Made by a program: the position numbers and the translations under genes. The notes beneath the pieces are model-generated. The model searched no databases. It saw only the letters and a program-made list of their open reading frames with translations, and had not been told where the DNA came from. Below, one piece after another: positions 39,707 through 51,021 of a DNA stretch of 64,000 bases (positions are counted from its first letter, which is position 1; every line of letters begins with the position of its first letter). Source of the stretch: Hirudinaria manillensis (lineage: Eukaryota > Annelida > Clitellata > Hirudinida > Hirudinidae). The DNA is taken from positions 5,055,035-5,119,034 of the forward strand of contig CM067533.1 in the NCBI GenBank assembly GCA_034509925.1, given 5' to 3'.

Positions 39707-42700
39707 TCAAAACTTACGAAATAGATTTTCCTTAGATTTTTGATCTTCATACGATTTTAGGTTTCGTTGGCAACAGCAACAAATTGAGAAAATAATGAGG
39801 ATCATCAGCAACGCAGTCCCACCAACTGAGGCACCGATGATGATGATGATGATTGTATTGTTGCTTTGGTTGCTCTCGTAACGAGTTGTTGAAGTGGCGG
39901 GATTTAAATGTGCTGTTGTCCTCGTCGTCATCGTTGTTGTTGTTGTTGTTGCTGCTGTTATTTTTGTTGTTGTTGAGGAGTAGTGAAGGTTTGAAGTTGA
40001 ACTTCCGTCGGATGGTTTTGCAACGTTTGTGGTGAATTGTTGAGTGGTTGACATTGTTGAAGCTGCGTTGCACAAATATAATAGTTATAAAGAACACACT
40101 TATACGGTATAATAATTAATAAATTTATTTTAAAATATTAAAAAAAATTATTTATTACGAACCTCGGCCAGGAACTCTAATAGTTATTGGTTCGGAAAAA
40201 GGACCAAAACCAACTTTTTCACAAAATGCTTGAATTTTAACCACGTATTCAACTCCTTCCAACAGGCCGCTGTGGAGTCATGAATAAACAATCAGGTTAA
40301 TTAAATGATTAACTTCGGATTTTAATTCAAATTAATTTATTAAACACTAATTAGTCATCTTTTCTATTTTTATTTTTATTCACAAGCGCCGACAACCTTA
40401 TGAACAACATCCTCTTGTTCGTTTGTAGGTTCTTTGTATCTTCGTTTGAAATGCAGAAAACCTGGTAATTGGAGATTTCACACGTCCTCTCAATGGGTGG
40501 TATTTCCTGAATACATTTGAAAATGTAATTTGGAAAACATTTACAAGTTATTAAAACATGATGTGACTAATTAATTGATAATATTCTGAATGCGTCCACC
40601 TGCCAAGTAACCATTATGGCGGTCGTTTCAACGAATTGAATTTGTACATTCAGCGGAGGACCTGTTGGTGCTGCGAAAGAGAAGTTAAAATAAAAAATAA
40701 ACTCAATTTAAACTAATTAATTCGGAACATCCCCAATAAGCAGTCGTCTCACGAATGGGAGGAGTTTCCATGGATTTTTCCGAGGAGCACTTTCCATCTC
40801 CGGCTTCGTTGAATGGCACCAACTTGATGAGGTATATACTCCACGGTCTCAAGTTATCTACGTAGCAGGACATTTTGTTTCTCGTGTAATTGATTGAAAC
40901 ACTCGACTGACTGAACAACTTTAAAGATTCAATAAGCACTTTGAATCCAGAGATTGGATCGTTGCCGTTTGTGTCTTCAGCAACCTAAATCCCAACGTGT
41001 TTGTGCTTAAGTTGTTGCGAAATTAAAACAATTAAATTAAAACAATTAAATAAAAACTTAAGGCTATATTCTAAAAAATGTTAAAATATGTGATGATGAT
41101 GATAATGATGATGGTGATGGTAGTGTTGATAGCAATGGTTGTGGGGATGACGATGATGACGACGGTGGTAATGATTACGACTATTTTCATAATATATTTC
41201 ACAATTATTGCGGATTTCTAAACCATCTGTATAAACAATTTCTTAAAGACCGGCAGAGGTTATTCGAGTTCAACTTACGTCCCAAGTGAGGAAAAGCAAG
41301 GATGACGAATTCACATAAACTTTGAAATTTAATGGACATCTCTTAGGACCTGAAAGAAAATTCAGAGGATTTATTATTTATTCTAAAATATTTAATTGAA
41401 TTATTTATCGTAAATTCAAATATTTGTGATAATGAGAATCATTTCCACTAAGTTACTAATAATTAATTAATATATTAATAATTAATTTATAATTAATAAT
41501 AAGTCGATCGTCGTTCAAATCAGGACATCTTGATTAAAAGTTCAAACTTGCTCGAAATCAACGTTGTAAAGAAACGACTGTCAGTGAATGGGCTGAGCAA
41601 ACGTTGTTCGTTGGTGACGGAAGTTGCCCTCAATCTGCACTCGTACGTTGTGAGGGACTCGAGTGAGTTTAAGTTCATCGTCTGCTGAGGACCACCTGTT
41701 GATGTCACCTCCACAGTTGAGAAGTCTATATTAACAGAGACAAATAAGTGGTTAAGTGACTGGAAAATGACAACTCACAGGCGTGGATCTTTACTACCTA
41801 ACCCTACTCTGAGACCCTACCGAGACCCTAACCTTACCCCACTTCCTGATTCTGGATATCCATGGTAAACCATTAAAACGCATGTCCCTGACGTGTCTTT
41901 TTGCCTGTCACTTATTCAGGCACCAACAACGACTTTTGTAACTTTTTCATTCCTCATTTATTAGGTCCGCTCAGCCCAGGTTTTGAATAGGACACCATGA
42001 ACACTCATTCAAAGCAAAGTTACTTAATGTACTTAAGTTACTTTAAGTTAAGTTAATGTACGACAAATACATAGTATTACCTAAGCCGGCAGGATATTTG
42101 GTCCTGTATTGAACAAGGTAGGATGTTATTGCCATGTATTGTTGGCTTGGAATTTCCCAGGAAACAATTGCACTGGTTGAAGTGACTTTCGATATCATTA
42201 AATTCCTTGGTTCTGAGGGTGCTTCCATTTTAAAAAAGTTTTATTAATGTTATATTTTAATTTACATGGTTTATATTTTAATTGTTTTTATATTAAAACT
42301 AAAATTTATTTATTTATTGCTTGTGACTTGTTTATTTCATGCATTAGCAGTGTAATTAAATTAGTTGGCATCAGTTGAATAATATGTAAAATAATCACCT
42401 GAAAATGCCGTAGATGTCCCAATTGGAGTGGTATAGGATCCAATTCCGGCCTCGTTTCTGCCTGCAACCCTCAACCAGTAAAACGTTCCTGAACTGAGGC
42501 TAGAAACCTCGTACCACAGGCGAGACTTCGAAATGGAGTCGGACTTCGTTTGAAATGAATTCAAAAACCTGGCAGAACGAATGCAAAAGTTGAATTAGTA
42601 GACCGATGATGATGAAGACCATGTTAATTAATTTGTTCTTATGTTAATTATAACTGTTTGTAGTTGATCCGATAAAATAAAACTACTCTCTCTTGAACTG

Positions 42701-45700
42701 CACGACGTAAAAATCCACTGCAGAGTTTCTTGTCTCCATTGGATCATTCCAGGTGATGTTAATCGATGATGTTGATATCGAAGCAATGAAGACATTCGAA
42801 GGAATATTCGGAGGTACTGACAAGAGCACACATAATTTAGTCTAGTTGTAATTTAAATCGTAATTTAAAATATTGATCCTATGCATTTCAATATTCGCAG
42901 ACGTCATTGTCATTACAACTTAGAATAATTTTAACTTAAATATCACTGATTAGTTTTACTAGTTATTCCAATAAGCCTTAGCATTTCGCTATGGAATCTT
43001 CAGCAACAATAGGTGATGATAAAATTTACATCTCAAGTCATTGTATCCGTAAGTTATAACCTGTAACGATGACCAAACTGCTTGAAGAATCTTCTCCTGC
43101 TTCGTTTCTTGCCAGGCAAACGTATACACCCTCATCTTCACTGGTGACATACTTCAACAAAATACTCCACCTTCCTACAACGACGATCCTCAAATCTTGC
43201 GTCGGTTGAACGATTGAATTGTTCTTCAACCACGAAACAACCGGTTGAGGATTACCAGCTTGGATTGAACAGTTCAGCACGAGATTCTGACCACTGATTA
43301 CTTCTATGGTTGACGGCAGAGGAGCGATTTTAGGTTTTTCTGTGAGTTCAAAGGAAGTTAAATATTTTTAAAACTATGTTGGAGTTTTTTTTAATTCTTA
43401 ATTAAAATCTTCACCTCGTACAAAAACGTTCACAGACTTTGAAATCGAACCGACTCGATTCTTGGCCAAACAATTGTATCTGCCACTTTGTTGTGCGTAA
43501 CTCCTGGCTATCCTGAGGAGGGAACAGTTTGTTCTGTTTGCTTCGAAGATGATTCCAGGAGGAAGATCAATGAATCCCTTGATGTTGTATATTCGTTCAT
43601 TAATTATTCATTAATGACGTCATTTGGATATCTTAGTATTTAATATTTACATTGTAAAACCACGTGACTTGGGGAGTAGGATTTCCGGTGACGCAACAAA
43701 ATAACTGAACATTTTCGAACGTGTTAACACTGACATCACTCGATAAGTTTCTAATTAGAGGAGCCACTACAAATATAAACATAAATAAATTAATATAATG
43801 TGCATAAGTGAAATTCCAAGCCTTAATATTTATAGTTATCGTCAGTTAATACACGTTATGCAGACCCAACACATCGAGGTAAGCAGTTTGACATCGCATT
43901 CCTGCCTGGTTGGCTGAACAGCATTTGTAGAATCCTGAATCTTCCCACGTTAAGTTATTGATAAACAATCCATCTGACAGAAATACGTATCTTCCAGAAC
44001 CAATTGGAATTTCGTCTTTAAAAGAATTTGAAAACTTTGTCAAGTACATTATTTCGAAACTGGAAACTGGTAAATTATATGATACTCTTGAACCAAAGTG
44101 TGGAGTTTGCTGGTTGTGAGTAGAATTTGCAAGACAAAAGGAGAGATTCATTTTCAAGACTTGTCATGTTTTCCAATGGACTCGATATTTCAGGAGGTAC
44201 TAGTATCGTAAGGATTGTAGATTAATTACAAATTAATTGACAGATTAATAGCAAATAATTGGATTTAATTTCAGCGATTATAAATTAACGACAATTAACT
44301 GTTTACGGAAATAATTGTATTATTCTTAAAAATTAAAAAATTTATATAAGTTTTCTTCGAGAATATTAATTGTAACTTCCGACATTAGATTCATTGGATT
44401 ACATTAGTAAATTCCTAAATTAGATTCGTTAGAATTACCGATTAAGGAAATTAAAGCTTCAGTGCTCGAAGTTGATCCATACTGGTTTGTAGCTTTGCAT
44501 GAATATTTTCCGACATCTTCTTGGTTAAAGTTCAGAACTGTAAGGTATTGGTTGGATTCGCTGGTTTTTTAAACATGAAAGTTTTATTCATTAAGTTGAT
44601 GTAGTTTATAATAATGTAAAATAATTATAATATTTATAATAAATACAATTAGACTCTCTGAGGATCCCTGTCGGAAAGCTCCGAGGAGGAGTTTCCAGCA
44701 TCTATACCACGGCAATGGCCATTTGGCACTCGGGAATAGACCGAGGGACAACCAGGAGAGCCTGGTGGCGACCTGGAAAGACAGGTGACGTCTCGGAAAG
44801 ACGAGGTCGCGATTGGGCTAGCGACCCGCGCGAAAAAACGACCGCTACTTCACCGGACTACGATATATGCCCCCATGGTCCCAGCCGAAAGGAGGGGGAG
44901 AATGACGGACCATCAATGGACTCAAGGCTTGACCTGGCTACCAACAAACTTCCGAGTACGACTAACGCCCCGGACAATGGCATGTCTGGTAGCAGATGCG
45001 TGTGCGGAAAAGCGTTCGCGACCGAAAGGGGACTTAAGATCCACCGATCCAAGACAAATTGCGGGTGCAAGGCACAGAGACAGCGTACTACCGCGAAGGT
45101 GCGGGTAGATAAAACGCCGGACGACACCGGACCGGAGTCACACCACAGTTCCGTGTGTGTCCGAGTCTCATGCCCAGACAAGACCCCCCGAGAACTAGGA
45201 TCAGGTTCCCTCGAGGAAGCGATAAGGAAAGCTGGTCAGGACTGGATGAGGAGCTGAAGCGAGGGCTGAAGAAAGTCCTGAAGGATGGATCAGTGAAGTC
45301 CTTCAGCGACTTCATTTACGACAAATGTGTCGGAAAGTTTGGGGTCATCCCTGCAAAGGAACCTCAGAAGGTGCATGAATCCAGGCGAAAGCGCGACATT
45401 AACCGTCTAAAGGGCGAGAAAAAGGCGCTTCGCCGACGGTGGAAAATGGCTAACGAAGATGAGAGAGAAGGACTCTCCGTCCTATGGGAGGACGTTAAAA
45501 GACGTGTGAGGGACTTGCGCGGAGCTGAAAGAGCGCGGAAGAGGAAATACGAGAGGAGGAAAGCTATGAGAAGCTTCTTCAACGATCCCTATATGTATGG
45601 GAGATCGCTGTTAGATCCTCCAAAATCGGGTGTGCTTACTGTAGAGCAAGAAAAACTGGAGGAACACTTAGTCAGAACCTATAGTGACCTCCTCCAGCAC

Positions 45701-48700
45701 GAGGCTCTTCAGGAAAGGCTGGACATTCCGGCGGTGCCGCTGCCAGCCAGCCCCTTTTGTATGGCGTCTCCTTCGCTCGAGGAGGTGAGAAGAGTCGTTA
45801 GAAAAGCGAGAAACCGCTCAGCGCCAGGACCCAATGGAGTTCCATATCTCCTGTACAAGAGATGCCCCAAGACACTATATCTGCTGTATTCCCTCGTCGA
45901 GGGGGCGTGGTCTTCCGCTACGATCCACGACGAATGGAAAAAGGCAGAGGGCGTCTATATTCCAAAGGAGAAAGACTCCAGGGATCTGAATCAATTCAGA
46001 CCCATATCACTGCTGAATGTAGAGGGGAAGATATTCTTCTCCATAATGGCATCGAGGCTCACAGAGTTTGTGATGGCTAACCAGTACGTTGACATATCTG
46101 TCCAAAAGGGAGGAGTTCCAGGTGTACCTGGTTGCATCGAACACACCTCCATGATATGGGAGGCGATCCAGAGGGCCAGGAGGGGCCGGTTGAGTCTGTA
46201 CGTAGTGTGGCTGGACCTAGCAAACGCATATGGGTCGGTGCCGCATCAACTCTTGTGGAAGACGTTGGAGGCACACCATGTGCCTCAGCCCGTTATCCGT
46301 ATCCTCCAGGAATATTTTAACGGGTTCATGATGCGTTTCTCCACCCAAGCGTACACGACGAAATGGGTTCCTCTGCAGGTCGGGATAGCCATGGGGTGTG
46401 CGATCTCTCCGACCCTGTTCGTACTGGCGATGCAGATCCTACTGAAGGCAGTTGGGTCCGACATTCCAGAGGCGCACATTGGTAGGGGTGTGTACATGCC
46501 TCCAATAAAGGCATTCATGGACGACACCACCCTGATTATGAATAGGAAGCGAGTCGTTCAGGAAACCCTGGACAAGCTGGACGACTTGCTAGGATGGTGT
46601 CGTATGGCCTTCAAACCTGCGAAGTCCAGGAGTCTCTCTTTGGTTAGAGGGAAAATTTGCAGGGACGCGTTCTTCGAGGTGGCGGGACAACGAATCCCCA
46701 CAGTATCCGAGGAGCCTGTGAAGAGCCTAGGAAGGATGTTTGACGACTCGCTCACCGACAAGAGCATGAAGAACGCCATAGTCACGCAAACCAGTAAGGG
46801 GCTGCAAGCGATCGAGGCGGCGCCGCTCCAGGGTCGTTTCAAAGTGTGGCTTTTGCAGTTTGTGCTCCTGCCCAGACTCCTTTGGCCTTTGACCATCTAT
46901 GAGATTGGTCTATCGGCGGTCGAGGGGTTAGAGAGGAAAATCAATCGGCACACCAGGACATGGCTGGGTTTACCTCCAGCATTGTCGTCGGTTGCCCTCT
47001 ACAGCAGGAGCGCGAGCCTTAGACTGCCACTTAGGTCCATCGTGGAGGAGTACAAACTCTCCAAAATCCGAACGCAGTGGATGCTCAATAACTCCGCGGA
47101 CAACAGGATCCGTGAAGTTAATCCACTGCTCAGATCTGGAAAGAAGTTCCGAGCGCAGAAAGAGATCGACGAGTCAGTAAATGTACTGATGTTCGAAGAA
47201 GTGAGAGGTCCTATCCAGACAGACCGTCACGCAGTGGGATGGAACCACTTCCAAAAATGGTCCCAGGCCAGCTCATCGACCAGGGGTGCGATGATTGGCC
47301 AGGAGATGAGGCGGAAAGAGGAACAAGATCGAGTCACAAAGGCCGTACAGCTAGCACAACAGGGTAAGTGGACAACTTGGGAGGATGTGATCCAACGGTC
47401 CCTTACCTGGAGCGACTTATGGAAGTTGTCTCCGCTCCGGCTGGCCTTTGCGGTAAGATCGATGTATGATCAGTTGCCTTCCAAGGACAATTTAAGGAGG
47501 TGGGGGTTAGTAGAAGACGGCAAATGTGGACTCTGCGACGGAGCCGAGACACTGCATCATGTGCTCAGCAACTGCACATACGCCCTTGCCCATGGTCGGT
47601 ATACATGGCGACACAATCAGGTCCTTCGAGAAGTGTGTGAGGCCACCAAAGCAGCAGTAACCAAAGCAAACTCGCGCGCAATCTCCAAGCAGCGGAAGAT
47701 TTACTTCCTGCGCGAGGGCCACGCACACCTCTGCAGAAAGCGATGTAAAACGCCAAGAAAGGACATCCTTGCAGAGGCAAACGATTGGACAGTCGCAACC
47801 GACTTAGAAGGAATGAGGCACTATCCCCAGGTGCTGATTGAGAGTGGCAAGAGGCCCGATATGGTGTTGATGTCACCGTCGTCAGATGCCATCATTTTGG
47901 TGGAGTTGACGGTCCCATGGGAGGACAGAATGCAATATAGCAATGCGCTGAAAGCGGAAAAGTATGCAGATCTGGCGGTGGACCTGGAAGCGAAAGGGTT
48001 CAGAGTTGACCTCTTCCCAATAGAAGTTGGCGCAAGGGGCGTAGTCGGCAAGTCGACGTACGCTTTCCTCACGAAAATAGGCCTATCTAGCCGAGAAAGA
48101 ACGAAGACGATGACAAAGATGTCGGAAGCGGCGGAGGCAGCTTCGTTCTGGATCTGGCAAATGAGAGGCAAGGAAACATCTTCGGATGCCACAGCGAAAG
48201 GACCGGAGAAAGCCGCCGATCTCCGGTCAGAAATAAATCCACCAAAGTAATTCATCGCCCGAGAGGCGCGGAGCCGGTGACGGAAATATCTGTTACCGCG
48301 CGCCGCTGCAAAGGAAATTTAAAGCCCAAGTCGATACTGTTGTGCGGCAGGGATGACGGAAAGAAGGCCACTGAGGGGCTAGGTGGCGTCGCTTCAGCGA
48401 CTGAGTGCAACGACGAAAGAAGCCAACGAGAGCTTTCAGTAGTCGCTCCAGTCTGGTACGTGATGGCATAAAGAGGCCAATGAGAGCCTTCCAAAGCCTA
48501 AGCTTCGAGTCCGCACAATGGAAACCGACAGGGACATCCGGCTGATCACCGGATGCGGCCCACCCCCGGAGAACGTCAGGGGTTTCAAAGGGCCGAAACG
48601 TTCGAAGATGGGGGACCTTCTCTGAGGATCCCTGTCGGAAAGCTCCGAGGAGGAGTTTCCAGCATCTAGCAACTACGTTAGAGAGAGTTATATTATGAGT

Positions 48701-51021
48701 GACAATTGATAAATATACCAAACTTAACTTTAATCAGTCGCATTATGAAAGTACGACAGACCATAACAAAGACTATGTCGATACCTCATAAGAACTTTCT
48801 GTGATTCTCTCAATGGTTTGGAATCTTTGTACCAAGTCACAGTAGGCTGCGGATTTGATCGCACTCTACATTCAAGCCACAAGATGTTTTTCCAAACAAC
48901 ATTTTTGCTCACAGGAGGCTGAATTATCTCCGGAATCCCTAACAATTTTAAAAGTGGACGTCGATAAACATTTTTTTACCCCTTCAGTAAACTTACCGAC
49001 CTTCTACAGTTAGTTCGGCGCTCCTTGAAACTCTCAAAGTGTTTGCTGCGAATGTGTTAGAAGCTCGACAGTTATAAAATCCAGCATCGGTGTACAGAAC
49101 TCTGTTGATTTGTAGAATGGAAGTATTATTTCGATTTTGAACGTTCAACTCTGGTCTCAAAATGAGCGGCTTCTCGCTCTTGAACCAGGAAATGTTTGCT
49201 TCGGGATACGAAAGAGGAGAAACGCACGAGAAGGACGTTTTTCCGCCAAACAGCGACATTTTGGAGGATGGTTCCTCTGCGAATATTGCATCCAAGTCTG
49301 AAGCAAAAATAATAAGTTTAAATTGATAATGTTTTTTTTTTATGTCGTATGCACAAATAGGTGACTCGAACAAAATTGCGTGGATTTAGCCTTCAATATT
49401 GTGAAAGTTCGGAAAGGAACAAGAGACTGAAAGCAATCGCATCTACTCTAAACAGTTGTTAGTCGCAACAAAACTCCAGGAAGATTACTTACAAGAAATA
49501 ACGACAGTTACGCCTTTAGGACTGATGACGCCTTCGGAGTTCTGTCCTGTGCAAACGTAGGAACCTGAGGATTCCGATCGAGTAACTGATTTCACCAACA
49601 AAGTTCCGTTGGACCACGACGTCCAACGAGAATCATTGAAAATGCGAGTCTTATTTATCTGCCAATAAACTGATGGAGGAGGCCATCCTGTCATGAGACA
49701 GTCTAGGTATACCGATCTTCCTTCGGCAATAATAACCAGGTCAGGCAATGGTTTGATGAGGGCGGGAATAATTGGGAGAACTGTTGACACAGAAACCATT
49801 GAAAGCGGTAATTGGCATACCGTACTTGTTAAAAGTGTAAATTATATTGACTACTCACTTGTATTGTTGAGGTAAGCGGCAGAACTTAATACGACCTTCA
49901 ATGACAAAGGATTGGTTGCCTGGCATTGGTAATTACCACCTGAATCGTACGTAGAAACGAATGTCACGTTGGACTTTCTTCTGATTGCACCGCCGTTCTT
50001 TTCATCTCCATAATTTTCCATCAAAAGTTCCCCATTTTTAAAAAGGACGCCATTTTTCAACCAAGTGACTACGGCTGGAGGGGCACTGTAACCAGACACA
50101 CAGAAAAGGGTCACTTGAGAACCGGAGATGATGCTTTGAGACTGTGGATCCTCATCAAATTGTTCAGTATCTACGATGGATATAATTCGAAATGACTGCA
50201 AATCGTAACAAGATGCCATAATATTTTTTACTTACAAGCATTGACCACTGTAGCAATGTTACTGAATTCTTGAGAGCCGTTGAACGCAGCAACACATTGA
50301 TATGAACCTAGATAAGCGATTGTGGAGGATCGGATATATAGGGAGTGGTTGCTCAGTAGAGATGCTTTTTCATTGTTTGAGAAGGCTGAATTATTATTAT
50401 AAAGCCAGCCGTATTCAATGAAATAGTTTTCATTAACAGGAGTTCCAGTATTATCAAAAATCATAGCATCGCAATCAAGCAGAAAATCTCCTCCAAGCAT
50501 AACGGCTTTTGATTTTGGCTGTGTTGTAATTTCTACAAATCATTTAAAAGATTCGCACTTTGAAATGATAAATATTTGGAGAGACCGAAGTAGCGAATTG
50601 CCATTAAATAAAGAAACTCATTTCGTTTTGCAGTGAAATCTAAAAGTGTTCAGCCCGTAAACTTTTAATGAATCTAACACATACTTATGTACTATTGCAT
50701 AACTCATATTTTGGTATCTGCGAGACTAACTCATCACTTTTTATACGAATTTAGAAAGTCTGTGACGGCCTGACACTCTACATCCATCATATTTACCAGC
50801 CGCCAGTTCTTGAGAAACTCGTAAATTTTCTTATAATTAAATTAAAAAGTAGTTTTGGGCTGCATCATTTAAATTAGTTTTACTAAGTTCTACTTTTACT
50901 AGTTCTACTTAATCAATGATAGAGACAATTCTGCAAAATCGTGTTTCAAAATTTAAAAACATTAAGACTCACTAATTTGATATCCATTGATAGCACACAT
51001 AAAAAAGAAGCAGAACCACAT
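39707..51021 (-). CDS. Ig/FnIII cell-surface receptor: 8 Ig, 4 FnIII, one TM
   Basis: 22 exons (minus): 50973-51021, 50236-50532, 49859-50170, 49493-49780, 49001-49297, 48785-48938, 44439-44560, 44086-44199, 43866-44015, 43651-43766, 43415-43577, 43061-43339, 42687-42816, 42399-42568, 42081-42221, 41579-41725, 41279-41349, 40753-40984, 40600-40670, 40397-40506, 40163-40269, 39707-40062. About 1291 residues. A short hydrophobic leader (MWFCFFFMCAINGYQI) is followed by eight Ig domains (Cys...Trp...DxGxYxC), four FnIII domains, a Thr/Ser-rich stalk, a TM helix (TIIIIIIGASVGG...) and a tail of about 25 residues. The family resembles Sidekick, DSCAM and contactin adhesion proteins, but the domain count matches none I know; orthology is open. 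The donor at 41577-41578 is weak, so that junction is tentative. Likely role: neuronal or epithelial adhesion. Confidence 0.85.
44715..45257 (+). CDS. LINE zinc-finger ORF (N-terminal part)
   Basis: 180 codons from an ATG. It contains a C2H2 finger, CVCGKAFATERGLKIHRSK, the DNA-binding motif at the N-terminus of RLE LINEs. It overlaps the RT frame in a different register. In relatives the finger and RT are one ORF. A run of six C at 45184-45189 lies in the region where the two frames would join, so an indel there, or a ribosomal shift, is the likely explanation for the split. Confidence 0.8.
   Translation: MAIWHSGIDRGTTRRAWWRPGKTGDVSERRGRDWASDPREKTTATSPDYDICPHGPSRKEGENDGPSMDSRLDLATNKLPSTTNAPDNGMSGSRCVCGKAFATERGLKIHRSKTNCGCKAQRQRTTAKVRVDKTPDDTGPESHHSSVCVRVSCPDKTPRELGSGSLEEAIRKAGQDWMRS
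45170..48250 (+). CDS. LINE reverse transcriptase and restriction-like endonuclease
   Basis: About 1026 codons from the first ATG (the frame is open from 45155). RT motifs: PGPNGVPYLLYK, FRPISLLNVEGKIF, WLDLANAYGSVPH, GVAMGC-like GIAMGCAISP, and the catalytic AFMDDTTL at about 46510-46535. Downstream come a thumb region (VKSLGRMFD), a CCHC knuckle (CGLCDGAETLHHVLSNC) and the restriction-like endonuclease core (RPDMVLMSPSSDAIILVELT). These elements nick a target and prime cDNA from the nick (target-primed reverse transcription). The frame is intact, so the copy may be young. It is related to fish and invertebrate RLE LINEs; the exact clade is not settled. Confidence 0.9.
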   Translation: MPRQDPPRTRIRFPRGSDKESWSGLDEELKRGLKKVLKDGSVKSFSDFIYDKCVGKFGVIPAKEPQKVHESRRKRDINRLKGEKKALRRRWKMANEDEREGLSVLWEDVKRRVRDLRGAERARKRKYERRKAMRSFFNDPYMYGRSLLDPPKSGVLTVEQEKLEEHLVRTYSDLLQHEALQERLDIPAVPLPASPFCMASPSLEEVRRVVRKARNRSAPGPNGVPYLLYKRCPKTLYLLYSLVEGAWSSATIHDEWKKAEGVYIPKEKDSRDLNQFRPISLLNVEGKIFFSIMASRLTEFVMANQYVDISVQKGGVPGVPGCIEHTSMIWEAIQRARRGRLSLYVVWLDLANAYGSVPHQLLWKTLEAHHVPQPVIRILQEYFNGFMMRFSTQAYTTKWVPLQVGIAMGCAISPTLFVLAMQILLKAVGSDIPEAHIGRGVYMPPIKAFMDDTTLIMNRKRVVQETLDKLDDLLGWCRMAFKPAKSRSLSLVRGKICRDAFFEVAGQRIPTVSEEPVKSLGRMFDDSLTDKSMKNAIVTQTSKGLQAIEAAPLQGRFKVWLLQFVLLPRLLWPLTIYEIGLSAVEGLERKINRHTRTWLGLPPALSSVALYSRSASLRLPLRSIVEEYKLSKIRTQWMLNNSADNRIREVNPLLRSGKKFRAQKEIDESVNVLMFEEVRGPIQTDRHAVGWNHFQKWSQASSSTRGAMIGQEMRRKEEQDRVTKAVQLAQQGKWTTWEDVIQRSLTWSDLWKLSPLRLAFAVRSMYDQLPSKDNLRRWGLVEDGKCGLCDGAETLHHVLSNCTYALAHGRYTWRHNQVLREVCEATKAAVTKANSRAISKQRKIYFLREGHAHLCRKRCKTPRKDILAEANDWTVATDLEGMRHYPQVLIESGKRPDMVLMSPSSDAIILVELTVPWEDRMQYSNALKAEKYADLAVDLEAKGFRVDLFPIEVGARGVVGKSTYAFLTKIGLSSRERTKTMTKMSEAAEAASFWIWQMRGKETSSDATAKGPEKAADLRSEINPPK

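Larger units (their letters stand above)
44655..48667 (+). mobile_element. Near full-length RLE-type non-LTR retrotransposon (R2/NeSL/Hero-like)
   Basis: A GC-richer element antisense in the intron between two half-exons of the receptor's fifth Ig domain. It encodes an N-terminal C2H2 zinc finger, a reverse transcriptase and a C-terminal restriction-like endonuclease, the layout of R2/NeSL/Hero clades. There is no poly(A) tail. The first 49 bp (44655-44703) are identical to the last 49 bp (48619-48667). The related copy at 25718-26963 shares the same 3' end. No clear target duplication was seen. Confidence 0.9.

Noticed and set aside
40397-40506. Alternative frame FLHFKRRYKEPTNEQEDVV inside an FnIII exon
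   Set aside because: It looks domain-like, but upstream stops and phase rule it out; the other frame joins neighbours correctly on both sides.
44086-44157. Apparent frameshift in the receptor's sixth Ig domain
   Set aside because: A 70-nt GT-AG intron restores frame on both sides, so it is not treated as a mutation.
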